Both the position numbers and the translations under genes were made by a program. The notes beneath the pieces were generated by a model. That model worked only from the letters and a program-made list of their open reading frames with translations. It ran no database searches and was not told where the DNA came from. From positions 496,001 to 560,000 of the forward strand of contig NZ_JAFY01000005.1 of NCBI RefSeq assembly GCF_000526375.1: 64,000 nucleotides of DNA, in the 5' to 3' direction. How positions within the stretch are numbered: the stretch's first letter is position 1; each line of letters opens with the position of its first letter. Below are positions 7,766 to 17,143 of this stretch, one piece after another. The DNA is from Aminiphilus circumscriptus DSM 16581 (GTDB taxonomy: Bacteria > Synergistota > Synergistia > Synergistales > Aminiphilaceae).

Positions 7766-10054
7766 TCATTGGGGATCCGCCGACATGGACGAATGAGACG
7801 CATCTCTTGCGCCATCTCCATCACGACAAACGGAGATGTCTTCGCCCATCCTGTTTTTCAGATGCGTGGCAATAATGGAGCGAACCATAACGGAACGAGA
7901 GCGTTTGTGCCGATACATGGCGTCATCGGCCTCCCGGAAGAAAGACCACACGGAACCCCGCCCTCCAAAACGCACCGCATACCCCATGGAAAGGCTGAGG
8001 TAAAGAGCCCCTTCGCCGTTACTCGTCTCCACCGCACGGAGAAGCAGATCCAAACGCTCCTTGACGATCCGCTCGTCACATCCCGGCAAGAGCACCACGA
8101 ATTCGTCGCCACCGATACGAGCAACGACGTCGGATCTGCGAAAAATGTTCCGAAGCAATTCCGCACACCTTCGGAGGAGACGGTCGCCCTCGGCGTGTCC
8201 AAGCGTGTCGTTCACGAGCTTGAGACAATCCACGTCGAAAACCGCAATACCAAGAGGATCGAACCGCCCGGAATCGAGCCGGCGCATTTCCTCCTCGAAA
8301 TAAGCCCGGTTGTACAGGCCCGTGAGCATATCGTGGAGCGAAAGATATTCGAGTTCCTCCAGTGCCTTTCGACGATCCGTCACGTCCAGGAGAATCCCCT
8401 GGAGATGGCTCGGCGTTCCATCCGCTCCGGAACGGACCCACGTACGTTCCTCGATCCAGCGGACATCTCCGCTCTTCGTGAAAAAACGATACTCCCGGAT
8501 ATACTCCCTATGTCCCTCCTCCGCGTGGTTCGCGGTTTCCCGGAGCACATCGACCCGGTCTTCCGGGTGGATCAGGGTCCAGTAGGAGATCGTTCCTCCC
8601 AGGAACTCTTCCGGAGCATAGCCGAACTGGCGGATATTTTCCGAGACATACTCCACCGGCCACTCCGGTCCGACTCTCCAGAGAATTGCCACCACGGGGC
8701 TTCGTCCGATGATCATCTCCAGCTCGTTCCTTCGTCGGAGCACCTCCTCCAGGTTTTCCATAGTCCGCTTGAGTTCGGTGATGTCGAAGAGAACACCCTC
8801 CATCCAGCGGGGAATTCCCTCTTCGTCGCGAAGAATACGCCCTCGGTCGAGAATCCAGCGGATGCCTCCATCCCGATGGATAATGCGATATTCCCGGGAG
8901 TAGCGATCTCCCTTTTCTCCTCCGACGAGCCACTGGAGGAAGGCCTGACGATCTTCCGGAATCATGATGTCCGGAATGGTGAGATCGCCGTCGTCGAGAA
9001 AACGCTCCGCTGCATATCCCGTGATCTCCTCCACGGCACTTCCGATGAAAAGTTTGCTGCAGAAGACATCGAGACGGCTTCGATACACCGCACCGGGAAT
9101 GTTCCGCACCAGATCTCCGTAACGTTCCTCGCTCTCGGACAAGGCCGCGAGGGAACGCTCCCGCTCTCGAAAAGCTTCTTCGAGTACCAGGGCATGACGA
9201 CGCATCCTCCGCCGCAAGACATGAAACCACCACACTCCGACCGCCAGGAGAACCGCGAGGGCACCCCAGAAAAGAACGCGTTCCGTTTCTCCCCTCTCTC
9301 CCCGCAAAACGCCGAACCAGGCATCGTGAATCTGATCGTAACGCCCGGTGGATCGTAGAATATCCATTCCCTCCGTGAGAAGAGCCAAAAGCCTCGCGTC
9401 GTTCTTTCGCACGGCGAAGCAGTACTCCAGAGGCACAAGAGGCTCTCCCACGGACGTGACGTTGTCGATGCGGTGCCGCCTGAGAAGGTAGTGCCCTTGA
9501 TAGGCACCGAGCAACGCCGCATCGTGCACTCCACTTGCAAGGAGCCGAAGCGCCTCCGCCGGGGTCTCCACGGGAACGATCTGACCGAAAAGGCCGTACT
9601 CGGCAGCGAAGTCGTGCATGACATCGCCTCTCTGGACAAGAACCGATTTTCCGCGAAGGTCGTCCAGAGAGAAAATCGGCGTGTTTCGCCTTACGAAAAT
9701 GCGGTGAGAAACGAGCGTGTGAGGAGGCGAGAACTCCACAAGACGACGGCGCGCCTCCGTGCGGAACATGCCCATCAGCATGTGGATCCTGCCTTCCTCC
9801 AGCGCAGTGCGGACATCGCTCCAAGGGCCGAGAACGATGCGAACGCGCAATCCCATCGCTTCCGCCAGAGCATGCAACAGATCCACGTTGAATCCTGCAG
9901 GATGTCCTTTTGCGTCGAGGAATTCGTAAGGGGGGAAATCATGATCTCCGCCGACGAGGATCTCCTCCTCGGAAGCGGCGAAAAGGAGGGCGGAAAAGAA
10001 CAACGACACGAGGAGAGCGGCGAACACGGACCATATCGGAACGACCCTTCGCAT
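7766..10054 (-). CDS. diguanylate cyclase with periplasmic SBP domain and two PAS domains
   Basis: The 762-aa protein has a signal or anchor segment (about 5-28), a family 3 solute-binding domain (about 30-260), a second membrane helix (about 265-285), a linker, two PAS/PAC units (about 315-445 and 450-575) and a C-terminal GGDEF domain. The catalytic motif is intact as IGGDEF, and NDTLGHAEGD precedes it, so it should make cyclic di-GMP in response to a periplasmic ligand, perhaps an amino acid. No EAL or HD-GYP domain follows. The ATG at 10054 is chosen for its AAGGAGGG site; an upstream in-frame start has none. Confidence 0.85.
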   Translation of the reverse strand: MRRVVPIWSVFAALLVSLFFSALLFAASEEEILVGGDHDFPPYEFLDAKGHPAGFNVDLLHALAEAMGLRVRIVLGPWSDVRTALEEGRIHMLMGMFRTEARRRLVEFSPPHTLVSHRIFVRRNTPIFSLDDLRGKSVLVQRGDVMHDFAAEYGLFGQIVPVETPAEALRLLASGVHDAALLGAYQGHYLLRRHRIDNVTSVGEPLVPLEYCFAVRKNDARLLALLTEGMDILRSTGRYDQIHDAWFGVLRGERGETERVLFWGALAVLLAVGVWWFHVLRRRMRRHALVLEEAFRERERSLAALSESEERYGDLVRNIPGAVYRSRLDVFCSKLFIGSAVEEITGYAAERFLDDGDLTIPDIMIPEDRQAFLQWLVGGEKGDRYSREYRIIHRDGGIRWILDRGRILRDEEGIPRWMEGVLFDITELKRTMENLEEVLRRRNELEMIIGRSPVVAILWRVGPEWPVEYVSENIRQFGYAPEEFLGGTISYWTLIHPEDRVDVLRETANHAEEGHREYIREYRFFTKSGDVRWIEERTWVRSGADGTPSHLQGILLDVTDRRKALEELEYLSLHDMLTGLYNRAYFEEEMRRLDSGRFDPLGIAVFDVDCLKLVNDTLGHAEGDRLLRRCAELLRNIFRRSDVVARIGGDEFVVLLPGCDERIVKERLDLLLRAVETSNGEGALYLSLSMGYAVRFGGRGSVWSFFREADDAMYRHKRSRSVMVRSIIATHLKNRMGEDISVCRDGDGARDASHSSMSADPQ

Positions 10055-10332
10055 TCCGCTCCCTCCTTCGGCAACGGATCGACCTGGGGGCTTCCTGTTT
10101 TCAATGCTCAAAATCGCCGTGTTCTCATTTTACTTGACGAAATTTAAGGGCGCAAGCACAGCACTCAAAACATCGCGGAAGAGGCGGCAAGGAGACCCAA
10201 CCCGGAGGATGGCGTTCTGTCTTGAGCCTGCTTCATTCGTTTTCCGCGGAAACTCTTGCACGGCATCCCGATCTGTCCTCCTTCCAAGTAGAAAATTCCC
10301 ATGCGCTTTTCGCACATCCGACGCAAAAACAA

Positions 10333-10365
10333 CAGGGACGACGGAAACAGATTCCGTCGCCCCTG
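10333..10365 (-). terminator. rho-independent terminator after the transglycosylase-like gene
   Basis: CGACGGAA pairs with TTCCGTCG across a 5-nt loop and the stem extends with CAGGG/CCCTG. Reading along the minus strand it is followed by TTGTTTTTG, and it lies 36 nt past the stop at 10401. Confidence 0.65.
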
Positions 10366-10400
10366 CGAATCCTTTCTCTTTGGTCAGACAACCCATGCCG

Positions 10401-11018
10401 CTATTTCTTCGCCTCGAGTTTTTCCTTGTAGAGAGCCACGAGATTCGTGTAGTTCTTGAAAACCTCTTCCCTGAAGGTGAGACTGTGTTTGCTGTAATAC
10501 CGCTCCACGGTTTCGTCGTAATCGTGGGTGCTCTTGGCGAGATTGTCCTTCAAGATGTGCGTGCCCACGCGAATGTTGATGACGGGCTTGAAGAGAATGC
10601 GAAGGTTCTTCACATTGGGATATTCCCGGTAGATCCATTTACGGTTGTCGTCCCAGTTGATCATCATGAGCCCGTATTCACTCTGGGTTTTCGCGGTCCA
10701 GACGAGATTGGACTGGGCGATCATCAGGGAGGCGATAAGGAAAGGGTCCACTTGAAACTGCTGTGCCGCCGCCTCCACGTACTCGGCGTAGTTCGCCGCA
10801 CGTTTCTCGCTGATGTCTTTGTTCACCGTCCGGAAATAGGCCCGAAGCGCGTCTTTTCTCGCGCCGGCGTTCTCCGGGAGATTCCAGAGCTTCATGTACG
10901 CCACATCCGGACTCGTCCGGAAAAGCGGTGTGTAGGCAAACAAAGGCAATGCCCCGAGCAATACCGCCGCAAGAAGAAAAACCACAAGTCCCACGTTTCG
11001 TTTTGTACCACCGTTCAT
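10401..11018 (-). CDS. lytic-transglycosylase-like exported protein lacking the catalytic Glu
   Basis: The 205-aa protein has an N-terminal membrane or signal segment (about 7-28) and an SLT-like domain. The family block normally reads A-x-E-S then G-x-M-Q. Here it is MIAQSNLVWTAK followed by EYGLMMINW, so the catalytic Glu position holds Gln. The later NIRVGTHIL and family-typical downstream block are kept. The related protein at 60546-61154 has VKES and GLMQI at these positions. This copy therefore probably binds peptidoglycan without cutting it, or uses another residue. The ATG at 11018 has GGAGG just upstream. Confidence 0.7.
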   Translation of the reverse strand: MNGGTKRNVGLVVFLLAAVLLGALPLFAYTPLFRTSPDVAYMKLWNLPENAGARKDALRAYFRTVNKDISEKRAANYAEYVEAAAQQFQVDPFLIASLMIAQSNLVWTAKTQSEYGLMMINWDDNRKWIYREYPNVKNLRILFKPVINIRVGTHILKDNLAKSTHDYDETVERYYSKHSLTFREEVFKNYTNLVALYKEKLEAKK

Positions 11019-11266
11019 GATTGTTCCTCCATTTCCTTCCGGACACATGCTCCGCCTCCGGTCTCCCGTGATTCCTCTCTGGAGATTTGGGCATCGTACC
11101 ACCGAAAGGATTCCTCCAACCCCGAAAAATGACGTATTTCCGCCTTGCCGGCTACGGGAAACTCTTCTCGGAAAGCCTGAGGAACAGCCGGATCACACCC
11201 GTTCGTTCGTGCTCCGCCTCGGGCATGAGGCATCGCTCCTTCCACAGGGGGACACTCGACGGCAAA

Positions 11267-12454
11267 TCAGAGCCTGGCCACGCCAGTCCTTCGCGCCGCC
11301 TCTCCCACGCGGGAGGCCATTTCCGAAACGACCCTGGGATCGAAGGCGTCGGGAATGATGTACTCGGGCCGCAATTCTTCCTCGCTCACGAGAGAGGCAA
11401 GGGCCTCCGAGGCGGCGAGCTTCATCGCCTCGTTCACAACTCTTGCCCGTACGTCCAACGCGCCCCGGAAAATTCCTGGAAATCCGAGGCAATTGTTGAT
11501 CTGGTTCGGGTAATCGCTCCGACCGGTGGCCACCACCGCCGCCCCGGCAGCCTTCGCTTCGTCGGGGTAGATCTCCGGCACGGGATTCGCCATGGCGAAA
11601 AGAATGGCATCCCTGTTCATAGTGCGCACCATTTCCCCCGTCACGAGACCGGGGCCGGAAATTCCGAGAAAAACATCCGCGCCCTTGAGAGCGTCCGCAA
11701 GGCTCCCTTTGACCTTCTCCGGATTCGTGATGGCCGCAAGGGCCTCCTTTGCGGAATTCATTCCCTGGGGACGCCCTGGATAGATGGCTCCGACGCGGTC
11801 GCAGAGGATGAGGTTTCTCGCCCCCGCGGAAAGGAGGAATTTGGCAATGGCCACCCCGGCAGCTCCGGCCCCTGACAGGACCATGCGGCACTCGCCCATT
11901 GTCTTGCCCACGATTTTGAGCGCGTTCCAGAGGCCCGCGAGAGCGATGACGGCGGTCCCGTGTTGGTCGTCGTGAAACACGGGAATGTCCAGACGCTCCT
12001 GAAGTCGCGTTTCGATCTCGAAACAGCGGGGGGCGGAAATATCCTCCAGGTTGATGCCTCCGAAACTGGAGGAGATGAGCGCCGTGGTCTCGATGATCAC
12101 GTCGGGATCCTTGGAATCGATGCAGATGGGAAACGCGTCAATGCCGGCGAAGCGTTTGAAAAGGCAGCACTTTCCCTCCATGACGGGAAGCCCCGCGTTG
12201 GGGCCGATATCGCCGAGCCCGAGCACGGCGGTACCGTCGGTGACCACTGCAACCATGTTGTTTTTCGAGGTCACCTCATAGATGGCATCGGGATTGCGCA
12301 CGATTTCCCGGCAAGGCTCGGCAACGCCCGGCGTGTAGACCAGGGAGAGTTTTTCCATGCCGTCCACGGGAATTCGTGGATTCACATCTATCTTGCCCCG
12401 ATGCTCTCTGTGCAGTTCCAACGCCCTTTCAAACACGTCCATTTTCTTTTCCAC
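11267..12454 (-). CDS. NAD(P)-dependent malic enzyme
   Basis: A 395-aa cytoplasmic enzyme converting malate to pyruvate and CO2. Features include VYTPGVAEPCREI, GLGDIGP, the substrate/metal region PVFHDDQHGT, the dinucleotide loop LSGAGAAGVAIAKF and FAMANPVPEI. The GTG at 12454 (nine bases before an ATG in frame) is chosen because GAGGAG lies 8 nt upstream. It follows the phosphofructokinase gene by 52 nt, probably in one operon. Together with the fumarase and DctPQM genes further upstream it offers a route from imported C4 acids to pyruvate. Cofactor preference cannot be read from sequence alone. Confidence 0.9.
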   Translation of the reverse strand: MEKKMDVFERALELHREHRGKIDVNPRIPVDGMEKLSLVYTPGVAEPCREIVRNPDAIYEVTSKNNMVAVVTDGTAVLGLGDIGPNAGLPVMEGKCCLFKRFAGIDAFPICIDSKDPDVIIETTALISSSFGGINLEDISAPRCFEIETRLQERLDIPVFHDDQHGTAVIALAGLWNALKIVGKTMGECRMVLSGAGAAGVAIAKFLLSAGARNLILCDRVGAIYPGRPQGMNSAKEALAAITNPEKVKGSLADALKGADVFLGISGPGLVTGEMVRTMNRDAILFAMANPVPEIYPDEAKAAGAAVVATGRSDYPNQINNCLGFPGIFRGALDVRARVVNEAMKLAASEALASLVSEEELRPEYIIPDAFDPRVVSEMASRVGEAARRTGVARL

Positions 12455-12506
12455 GTTTTCAACTCCTCGACATCGAAATGAGAGATTCGGAAGCACTGTC
12501 TTCGTA

Positions 12507-13721
12507 TCAGTACACGCGATCCTGCACACCCGGCCCTTCCGCGAAAAGAGGGGTGCAGGGAACAGGAATCCTTCCAAAACAAATGTCCATCTGCTCATAG
12601 AAGGACACGAGGCGAAGATCCACCTCGCGGCGGCGGATCGCCTCCTTCGTGGAAATGTAGCGGATCTCGCCGCCGTTGACCGAGAGCACCGTCACTCCCG
12701 AGAACCCCTGCAGAAGGAGGAGAACCGCTGCGGCGCCTGCCTCCTTGCCGAAGTTCACGTCGTAGGCGAAGGTGGAACCGGAGCGAACGAGATGTCCCGG
12801 CACGACCTCCCGGACCTCCGGGCTGGTGAAGACATCCGGAACGTACATGCCGACCTGTTTCAGAAACCGCTCGATCTCCTCGTCCCGGCGAAGCCGATCT
12901 TCGAGGCACTGCCGAACGTAGCGCCCGGCTCCCGCGAGCTTGACGTGACCGAAGGAATCCAGGGACGCCGAGCCGTCGGCGAAGAGGTTGCCCTTGTCAT
13001 CCCGAATACCCTCGGCGACGACGATGGTGTAGGTGCCGGAGCGAAGGTCGCTCCGGAGAATGCGCCGCGTGTAGTGCCGCTTCATGTGGTCGTAGACCAC
13101 GTCGAAGTCGACGGGAATCTCCGGAATGAGAATGCAGTCCGCGTCGGAGGCCACGCCTCCGCGAAAGGCCGTGTGCCCCGTATAGCGTCCGAAGACCTCC
13201 ACCACCATGATGCGGTTGTGTGTCTTGCCGGTGGTCTGGATCTCGTTCACGAAGTGAGCGATCTTGTTGATGGCCGAATCGCCCCCGACGGAATAGGTAT
13301 GGAGGTCCAGATCCATGGTTTTCGGTGCGTGCACACAGGGAATGCCGTTTTCCGTGAGATCCACCATGACACTCCCCGTGTCGTCGCCGCCGGAGATGAC
13401 GAGCCCGCCGATATCGAATTTTTTCAATCCGTCGAGAATGCGCCGGTATTTGTCCGGATTTTTGATCTTCGAGATCTTCACCCGAGAATGTCCCGCTTCG
13501 GATCCCGCAAAGGACGAGTGCACGTGGTCGATGCGCTCGTCGTCCAGGCGGACCAGCTCGTCATAGTCCACGAGATTGTAGAGCCCCGCATAGCCGCTGG
13601 GAATGATGTAGGCACCAATGTTCCGAGCCACCGCGATCTTCGCCGCGGCCCGCACCACTGCGTTGAGTCCGCCACAATCGCCTCCGGCCGTAAGAATGCC
13701 GATGTTTCGGATGGGTTCCAT
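12507..13721 (-). CDS. 6-phosphofructokinase, probably pyrophosphate-dependent
   Basis: The 404-aa phosphofructokinase has the N-terminal GILTAGGDCGGLNA nucleotide or pyrophosphate loop, the diagnostic GGDDT and PKTMDLD segments, and VEVFGRYTGH for the sugar phosphate. In this family Asp after GGD together with Lys in PKT marks use of pyrophosphate, whereas ATP enzymes have Gly at the first position. It should phosphorylate fructose 6-phosphate reversibly. It is followed by malic enzyme in the same direction. Donor use is inferred from those residues. Confidence 0.85.
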   Translation of the reverse strand: MEPIRNIGILTAGGDCGGLNAVVRAAAKIAVARNIGAYIIPSGYAGLYNLVDYDELVRLDDERIDHVHSSFAGSEAGHSRVKISKIKNPDKYRRILDGLKKFDIGGLVISGGDDTGSVMVDLTENGIPCVHAPKTMDLDLHTYSVGGDSAINKIAHFVNEIQTTGKTHNRIMVVEVFGRYTGHTAFRGGVASDADCILIPEIPVDFDVVYDHMKRHYTRRILRSDLRSGTYTIVVAEGIRDDKGNLFADGSASLDSFGHVKLAGAGRYVRQCLEDRLRRDEEIERFLKQVGMYVPDVFTSPEVREVVPGHLVRSGSTFAYDVNFGKEAGAAAVLLLLQGFSGVTVLSVNGGEIRYISTKEAIRRREVDLRLVSFYEQMDICFGRIPVPCTPLFAEGPGVQDRVY

Positions 13722-13805
13722 CGTTCCGACCTCCTTTGCGGATGTTCTTCATCCTTCCATAAACCGACGACGCCAGGGCGGGAAGTTGTCCCGCATTCTC
13801 CCGCC

Positions 13806-14534
13806 TCAGCGGGTCCTCCAGGGAAAACGTCCATACTCCCTCCCCCTGTACTCGTAGACATAGCGCAGAGGCTTGCTTCTATCGCGGAGAAAGAGCGGCA
13901 ACAGCAGCATCCCCGCGAGAAATCCTCCCACATGTGCCCAGTAGGCGACACCTCCCGACTGCATGGGAATACCGAGCCCGGCCGTACCGCCGATGAGCTG
14001 GAGAACAAACCAGAATCCGAGCATGATCACCGCGGGAACGCGCATGGTGAAGAAAAAGAGGAACAACGGCACGAGAACGAACACCCTGGCTCGCGGAAAG
14101 AGGAGAACATAGGCTCCCAGAACTCCCGCTACGGCACCGCTTGCGCCGATCATGGGAACGGTCTGTCCCGGGCCGAGCAGCGCCTCCAGAAGAGCCGCCG
14201 CGACACCGCAGAGTGTGTAGAAGAGAAAAAATCCTCCGTGTCCGGTGCGGTCCTCCACGTTGTTGCCGAAGATCCAGAGATAAAGCATATTTCCAAAAAG
14301 GTGAAACCATCCTCCGTGGAGATACATGGACGTGAAGAGTGTAAGCAGCTCCGCTGGATTCTCCCGCCACAGAGCGAGACGGACGGGAACCATGCCGAAG
14401 GTGTTCGTCAGCACCAGCAGTTCCTGACGGGGCAGCACCGCTTCGTAAAGAAAAACGAGGACATTCGCCCCGATGAGCAGATAGGTGACGAAGGGAAAAC
14501 GCTCTCCCGGAACATCATCGCCGAGAGGAATCAC
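13806..14534 (-). CDS. rhomboid-family intramembrane serine protease
   Basis: The 242-aa protein has about six membrane helices. The catalytic Ser is in GASGAVAG, and the catalytic His is in the helix AHVGGFLAG. The loop-1 region shows MYLHGGWFHLFGNMLYLW. The start is the GTG at 14534, which overlaps the TGA of the upstream protease gene as GTGA with GGAGGGG before it, so the two are probably translated together. Rhomboids release membrane proteins or act in sorting. Whether it handles the Synergist-CTERM tail of the subtilase at 51897-53393 is speculation. Confidence 0.85.
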   Translation of the reverse strand: MIPLGDDVPGERFPFVTYLLIGANVLVFLYEAVLPRQELLVLTNTFGMVPVRLALWRENPAELLTLFTSMYLHGGWFHLFGNMLYLWIFGNNVEDRTGHGGFFLFYTLCGVAAALLEALLGPGQTVPMIGASGAVAGVLGAYVLLFPRARVFVLVPLFLFFFTMRVPAVIMLGFWFVLQLIGGTAGLGIPMQSGGVAYWAHVGGFLAGMLLLPLFLRDRSKPLRYVYEYRGREYGRFPWRTR

Positions 14535-15412
14535 GCCTCGTCCCCTCCTCCCCTCCACGCGGAAAGGAATCCTCCGAGAGTCCCTTTGCCTCTCTTGGGC
14601 ATTTCGTAGGGCAGGGGAATGTAGTTCACCGAAGGACGCCCGCGCCCGTGTTGCGGATAGAGCATCATGAGGGCGTAGACCTCCTCGGGCATGTCCGTTC
14701 CCACGGGCAATCCCAGTTCCCGGGCCTCCTCAGCCGAAATGGGGTAATCGTGGGTCCATGTGCCCTGGCTCAGGAGATCCGCCAAGGCTTCAGCCCTCTC
14801 CTTGGGCATGCCGTTTGCGGTGATGATGGTCACCACCAGTTCCCGAACCTGACGAAGCGCCTTCCGGGCTACATCGGCCAACACCAGGGTCTGATCGTCG
14901 ATGTCGTTGCTGTTCTTCTGTTCGAGCACCTTCAGCAGAGACGCCGCGGGCATCTGTCCCAACTGCGGATCCACCGGCCCGAGCACGGCATTGGAGTCCA
15001 TCACGATGTGATCCGCCGCGAGCGCCACCAGCGTGCCGCCGGACATGGCGTAATGGGGTACGAAGACAGACACGGGAGCCTTGTGGCGGATAAGGGCGCA
15101 GGCAATCTGTTCCGCCGCGAGGACAAGCCCGCCCGGGGAATGGACGATCAAGTCGATGGGCATGTCCGACGGTGTGAGACGAATGGCACGAAGAATCTCC
15201 TCCGAGTCGTCGATGTCGATATAGCGCGAGACGGGAATTCCTAGAAAAGAGACCGTCTCCTGGCGATGAATGAGGGTGACCACCCTGCTCTTCCGTCTAC
15301 GTTCCATGCGAACGATGATGGAACGGCGCTGTCCCTCCAGAAGCTTCTGTTGGAATAAGGGCGTGAGAAAACTTCCGAGGAAAAAAAACCAGAAAAGCCA
15401 GCTCATGTCCAT
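14531..15412 (-). CDS. SDH-type (ClpP/crotonase-fold) membrane serine protease
   Basis: The 293-aa protein has an N-terminal membrane helix (about 3-20), a basic linker, and a ClpP-like domain. The block IVHSPGGLVLAAEQI is followed by PHYAMSGGTLVALAAD, where the Ser before GG is the probable nucleophile, and by NAVLGPVDPQLGQ. This matches the serine dehydrogenase proteinase family (PF01972-type), related to SppA and NfeD-associated proteases. The ATG at 15412 is chosen because the helix begins there and GGAGAGGCGGAG precedes it. It overlaps the rhomboid gene, giving a two-protease operon. Confidence 0.8.
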   Translation of the reverse strand: MDMSWLFWFFFLGSFLTPLFQQKLLEGQRRSIIVRMERRRKSRVVTLIHRQETVSFLGIPVSRYIDIDDSEEILRAIRLTPSDMPIDLIVHSPGGLVLAAEQIACALIRHKAPVSVFVPHYAMSGGTLVALAADHIVMDSNAVLGPVDPQLGQMPAASLLKVLEQKNSNDIDDQTLVLADVARKALRQVRELVVTIITANGMPKERAEALADLLSQGTWTHDYPISAEEARELGLPVGTDMPEEVYALMMLYPQHGRGRPSVNYIPLPYEMPKRGKGTLGGFLSAWRGGGDEA

Positions 15413-15862
15413 GTCTCCGCCTCTCCTTTCCGTTTCGGCTCCCCGCGCCATCTCCCGGCGGGAAGGCGGGAGTTCTCCCGTTCCCGAGATTGTACCCGCA
15501 AGATGCGGCTTCTGCCACTCAAGATTGCCGGAACAGCCGTTTCCGAAAAAATTTTCCGCGGAGAGAACGCACCAGCCTTCGAGGAACGGAAGAAGCGTCA
15601 CGACATCAAAAAAGGGAAACGCCGGATCATCCGGGCCGATCGGACATCCCCCGCGCAAGGCGATCCTCGGAAGAAAAGCGGGAACTTCCTCCCGCCTGCG
15701 CGAGGATGTCTCTCAAACAAAGCGCACCCGAAACCGCCACGCGCATCTCCTCCACCATCCGCCGGGAAAATGCAACTGCACCTCATCGATCGCCGCCGCA
15801 CTCCTTTTCCAAGACGGCAGCTCCTCCGGGAAAACGTCTCCCGGCACTGCCCAGCGCAAAAA
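15413..15862. other. 450-bp gap without a recognised gene
   Basis: This stretch lies between the SDH protease start and the dctM stop. Frames open here, but none has a ribosome binding site plus a recognisable protein. It should hold the protease operon promoter and the end of the dct transcript; no clear hairpin with a T-tract was found. Confidence 0.4.
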
Positions 15863-17143
15863 TTACCCGCCGAACGTTCTGGGGATGACCAGAATTATAT
15901 CCTGGAAGTAGGTGATGAGCAGGAGATCCAGAAGGAGAACTCCCAGGTAGGGCATCACTTCCCGCGTAACTTTCTCTATGGGAATTTTCGTGATTGCCGA
16001 GACCACGAAGAGGTCCAGTCCGACCGGAGGAGTGATGCAGCCGATGGCGAGGTTCACCACCATCATGACTCCGAAGAAGAGCGGATCGATGCCCATGGAC
16101 AGCGCCACGGGAAGCAGAATGGGCGTGAGAATCACCACCGCCGCGGAGGCGTTGATCAGGGTTCCCACGAAGAGAAGCAGCACGTTCACCAGCATGAGAA
16201 AGACAAGGGGATTTGAAGTGAGCGTGGTGAAGTACAGCCCGAGTCTGTGCGGCACCTGGGCGTTGGTGAGAATCCAGCCGAAGAGGTTGGCGCCGCCCAC
16301 GACGAACATGATCATGGTGGTGCTCACCGCCGCATCGAGCAAGACCTTGGGAAGATCGGAGATCCGCAGTTCCCGGTAGACGAAGAGGCCGATGAAGAGA
16401 CCGTACACCGCCGCCACCGCCGCCGCTTCCGTGGGGGTGAAGATGCCGCCGTAGATACCGCCGATGATGATCACCGGCATGAGCAGCGCCCAGAAACACT
16501 CCCGGAAGGAACGGACAATGTTGCCGAAGGAGAGGGAGCCGACCCCCTCGTATCCTCGCTTCTTCGCGATGAAATAGCTCACCAGACACATGGAGACGCC
16601 CATGAATGCTCCGGGAAGAAATCCTCCGAGAAACATGTCCCCGATGGAGACGGACGCGATGGCACCGTAGACAACCATGGTGATGCTCGGAGGAATGACG
16701 ATGCCCACGGTGCCTCCCGCGGCCACCACCGCCGCAGCGAAGTCCTTGTGATAGCCCCGCTTCTCCATCTCGTCGATCATGGCCGTGCCGATGGCGGCCG
16801 TGGTCGCCGCGGACGACCCCGAGATCGCGGCGAAAAACATGCCCGCCACGCCCACCACGAGGGCAAGTCCTCCCGCGAGCGCCCCAACGAGGGAATGCGC
16901 AAAATTGAGCAGCCGCCGCGTTACTCCGCCGTGAGACATGAACGCCCCGGCGAGCATGAAGAACGGCACGGCAATGAAGGAAAAGGAGTCCACGGAGGTG
17001 AACATACGCTGCGCCACGACAATGAGAGGAATATCCATGATCGTGTAGAGCGCCACCGCCGCGGAGGCACCGAGGGCGATGCCGATGGGGGCTCCCGTGG
17101 CAAGCACGAAGAGGAATCCGCCGAAGACAACCCAGAGGATCAT
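15863..17143 (-). CDS. dctM: TRAP transporter large permease DctM
   Basis: The 426-aa protein with about 12 membrane helices is the main sodium-coupled channel unit of a C4-dicarboxylate TRAP transporter. Typical segments are PFFMLAGAFMSHGG, the SGSSAATTAAIGTAMI turn and GCITPPVGLDLF. Its ATG at 17143 overlaps the dctQ stop as ATGA, a usual arrangement in this operon. It is the last gene of dctP-dctQ-dctM. Substrate is inferred from the adjacent fumarase genes and CitA/DcuS-type sensor. Confidence 0.92.
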   Translation of the reverse strand: MILWVVFGGFLFVLATGAPIGIALGASAAVALYTIMDIPLIVVAQRMFTSVDSFSFIAVPFFMLAGAFMSHGGVTRRLLNFAHSLVGALAGGLALVVGVAGMFFAAISGSSAATTAAIGTAMIDEMEKRGYHKDFAAAVVAAGGTVGIVIPPSITMVVYGAIASVSIGDMFLGGFLPGAFMGVSMCLVSYFIAKKRGYEGVGSLSFGNIVRSFRECFWALLMPVIIIGGIYGGIFTPTEAAAVAAVYGLFIGLFVYRELRISDLPKVLLDAAVSTTMIMFVVGGANLFGWILTNAQVPHRLGLYFTTLTSNPLVFLMLVNVLLLFVGTLINASAAVVILTPILLPVALSMGIDPLFFGVMMVVNLAIGCITPPVGLDLFVVSAITKIPIEKVTREVMPYLGVLLLDLLLITYFQDIILVIPRTFGG

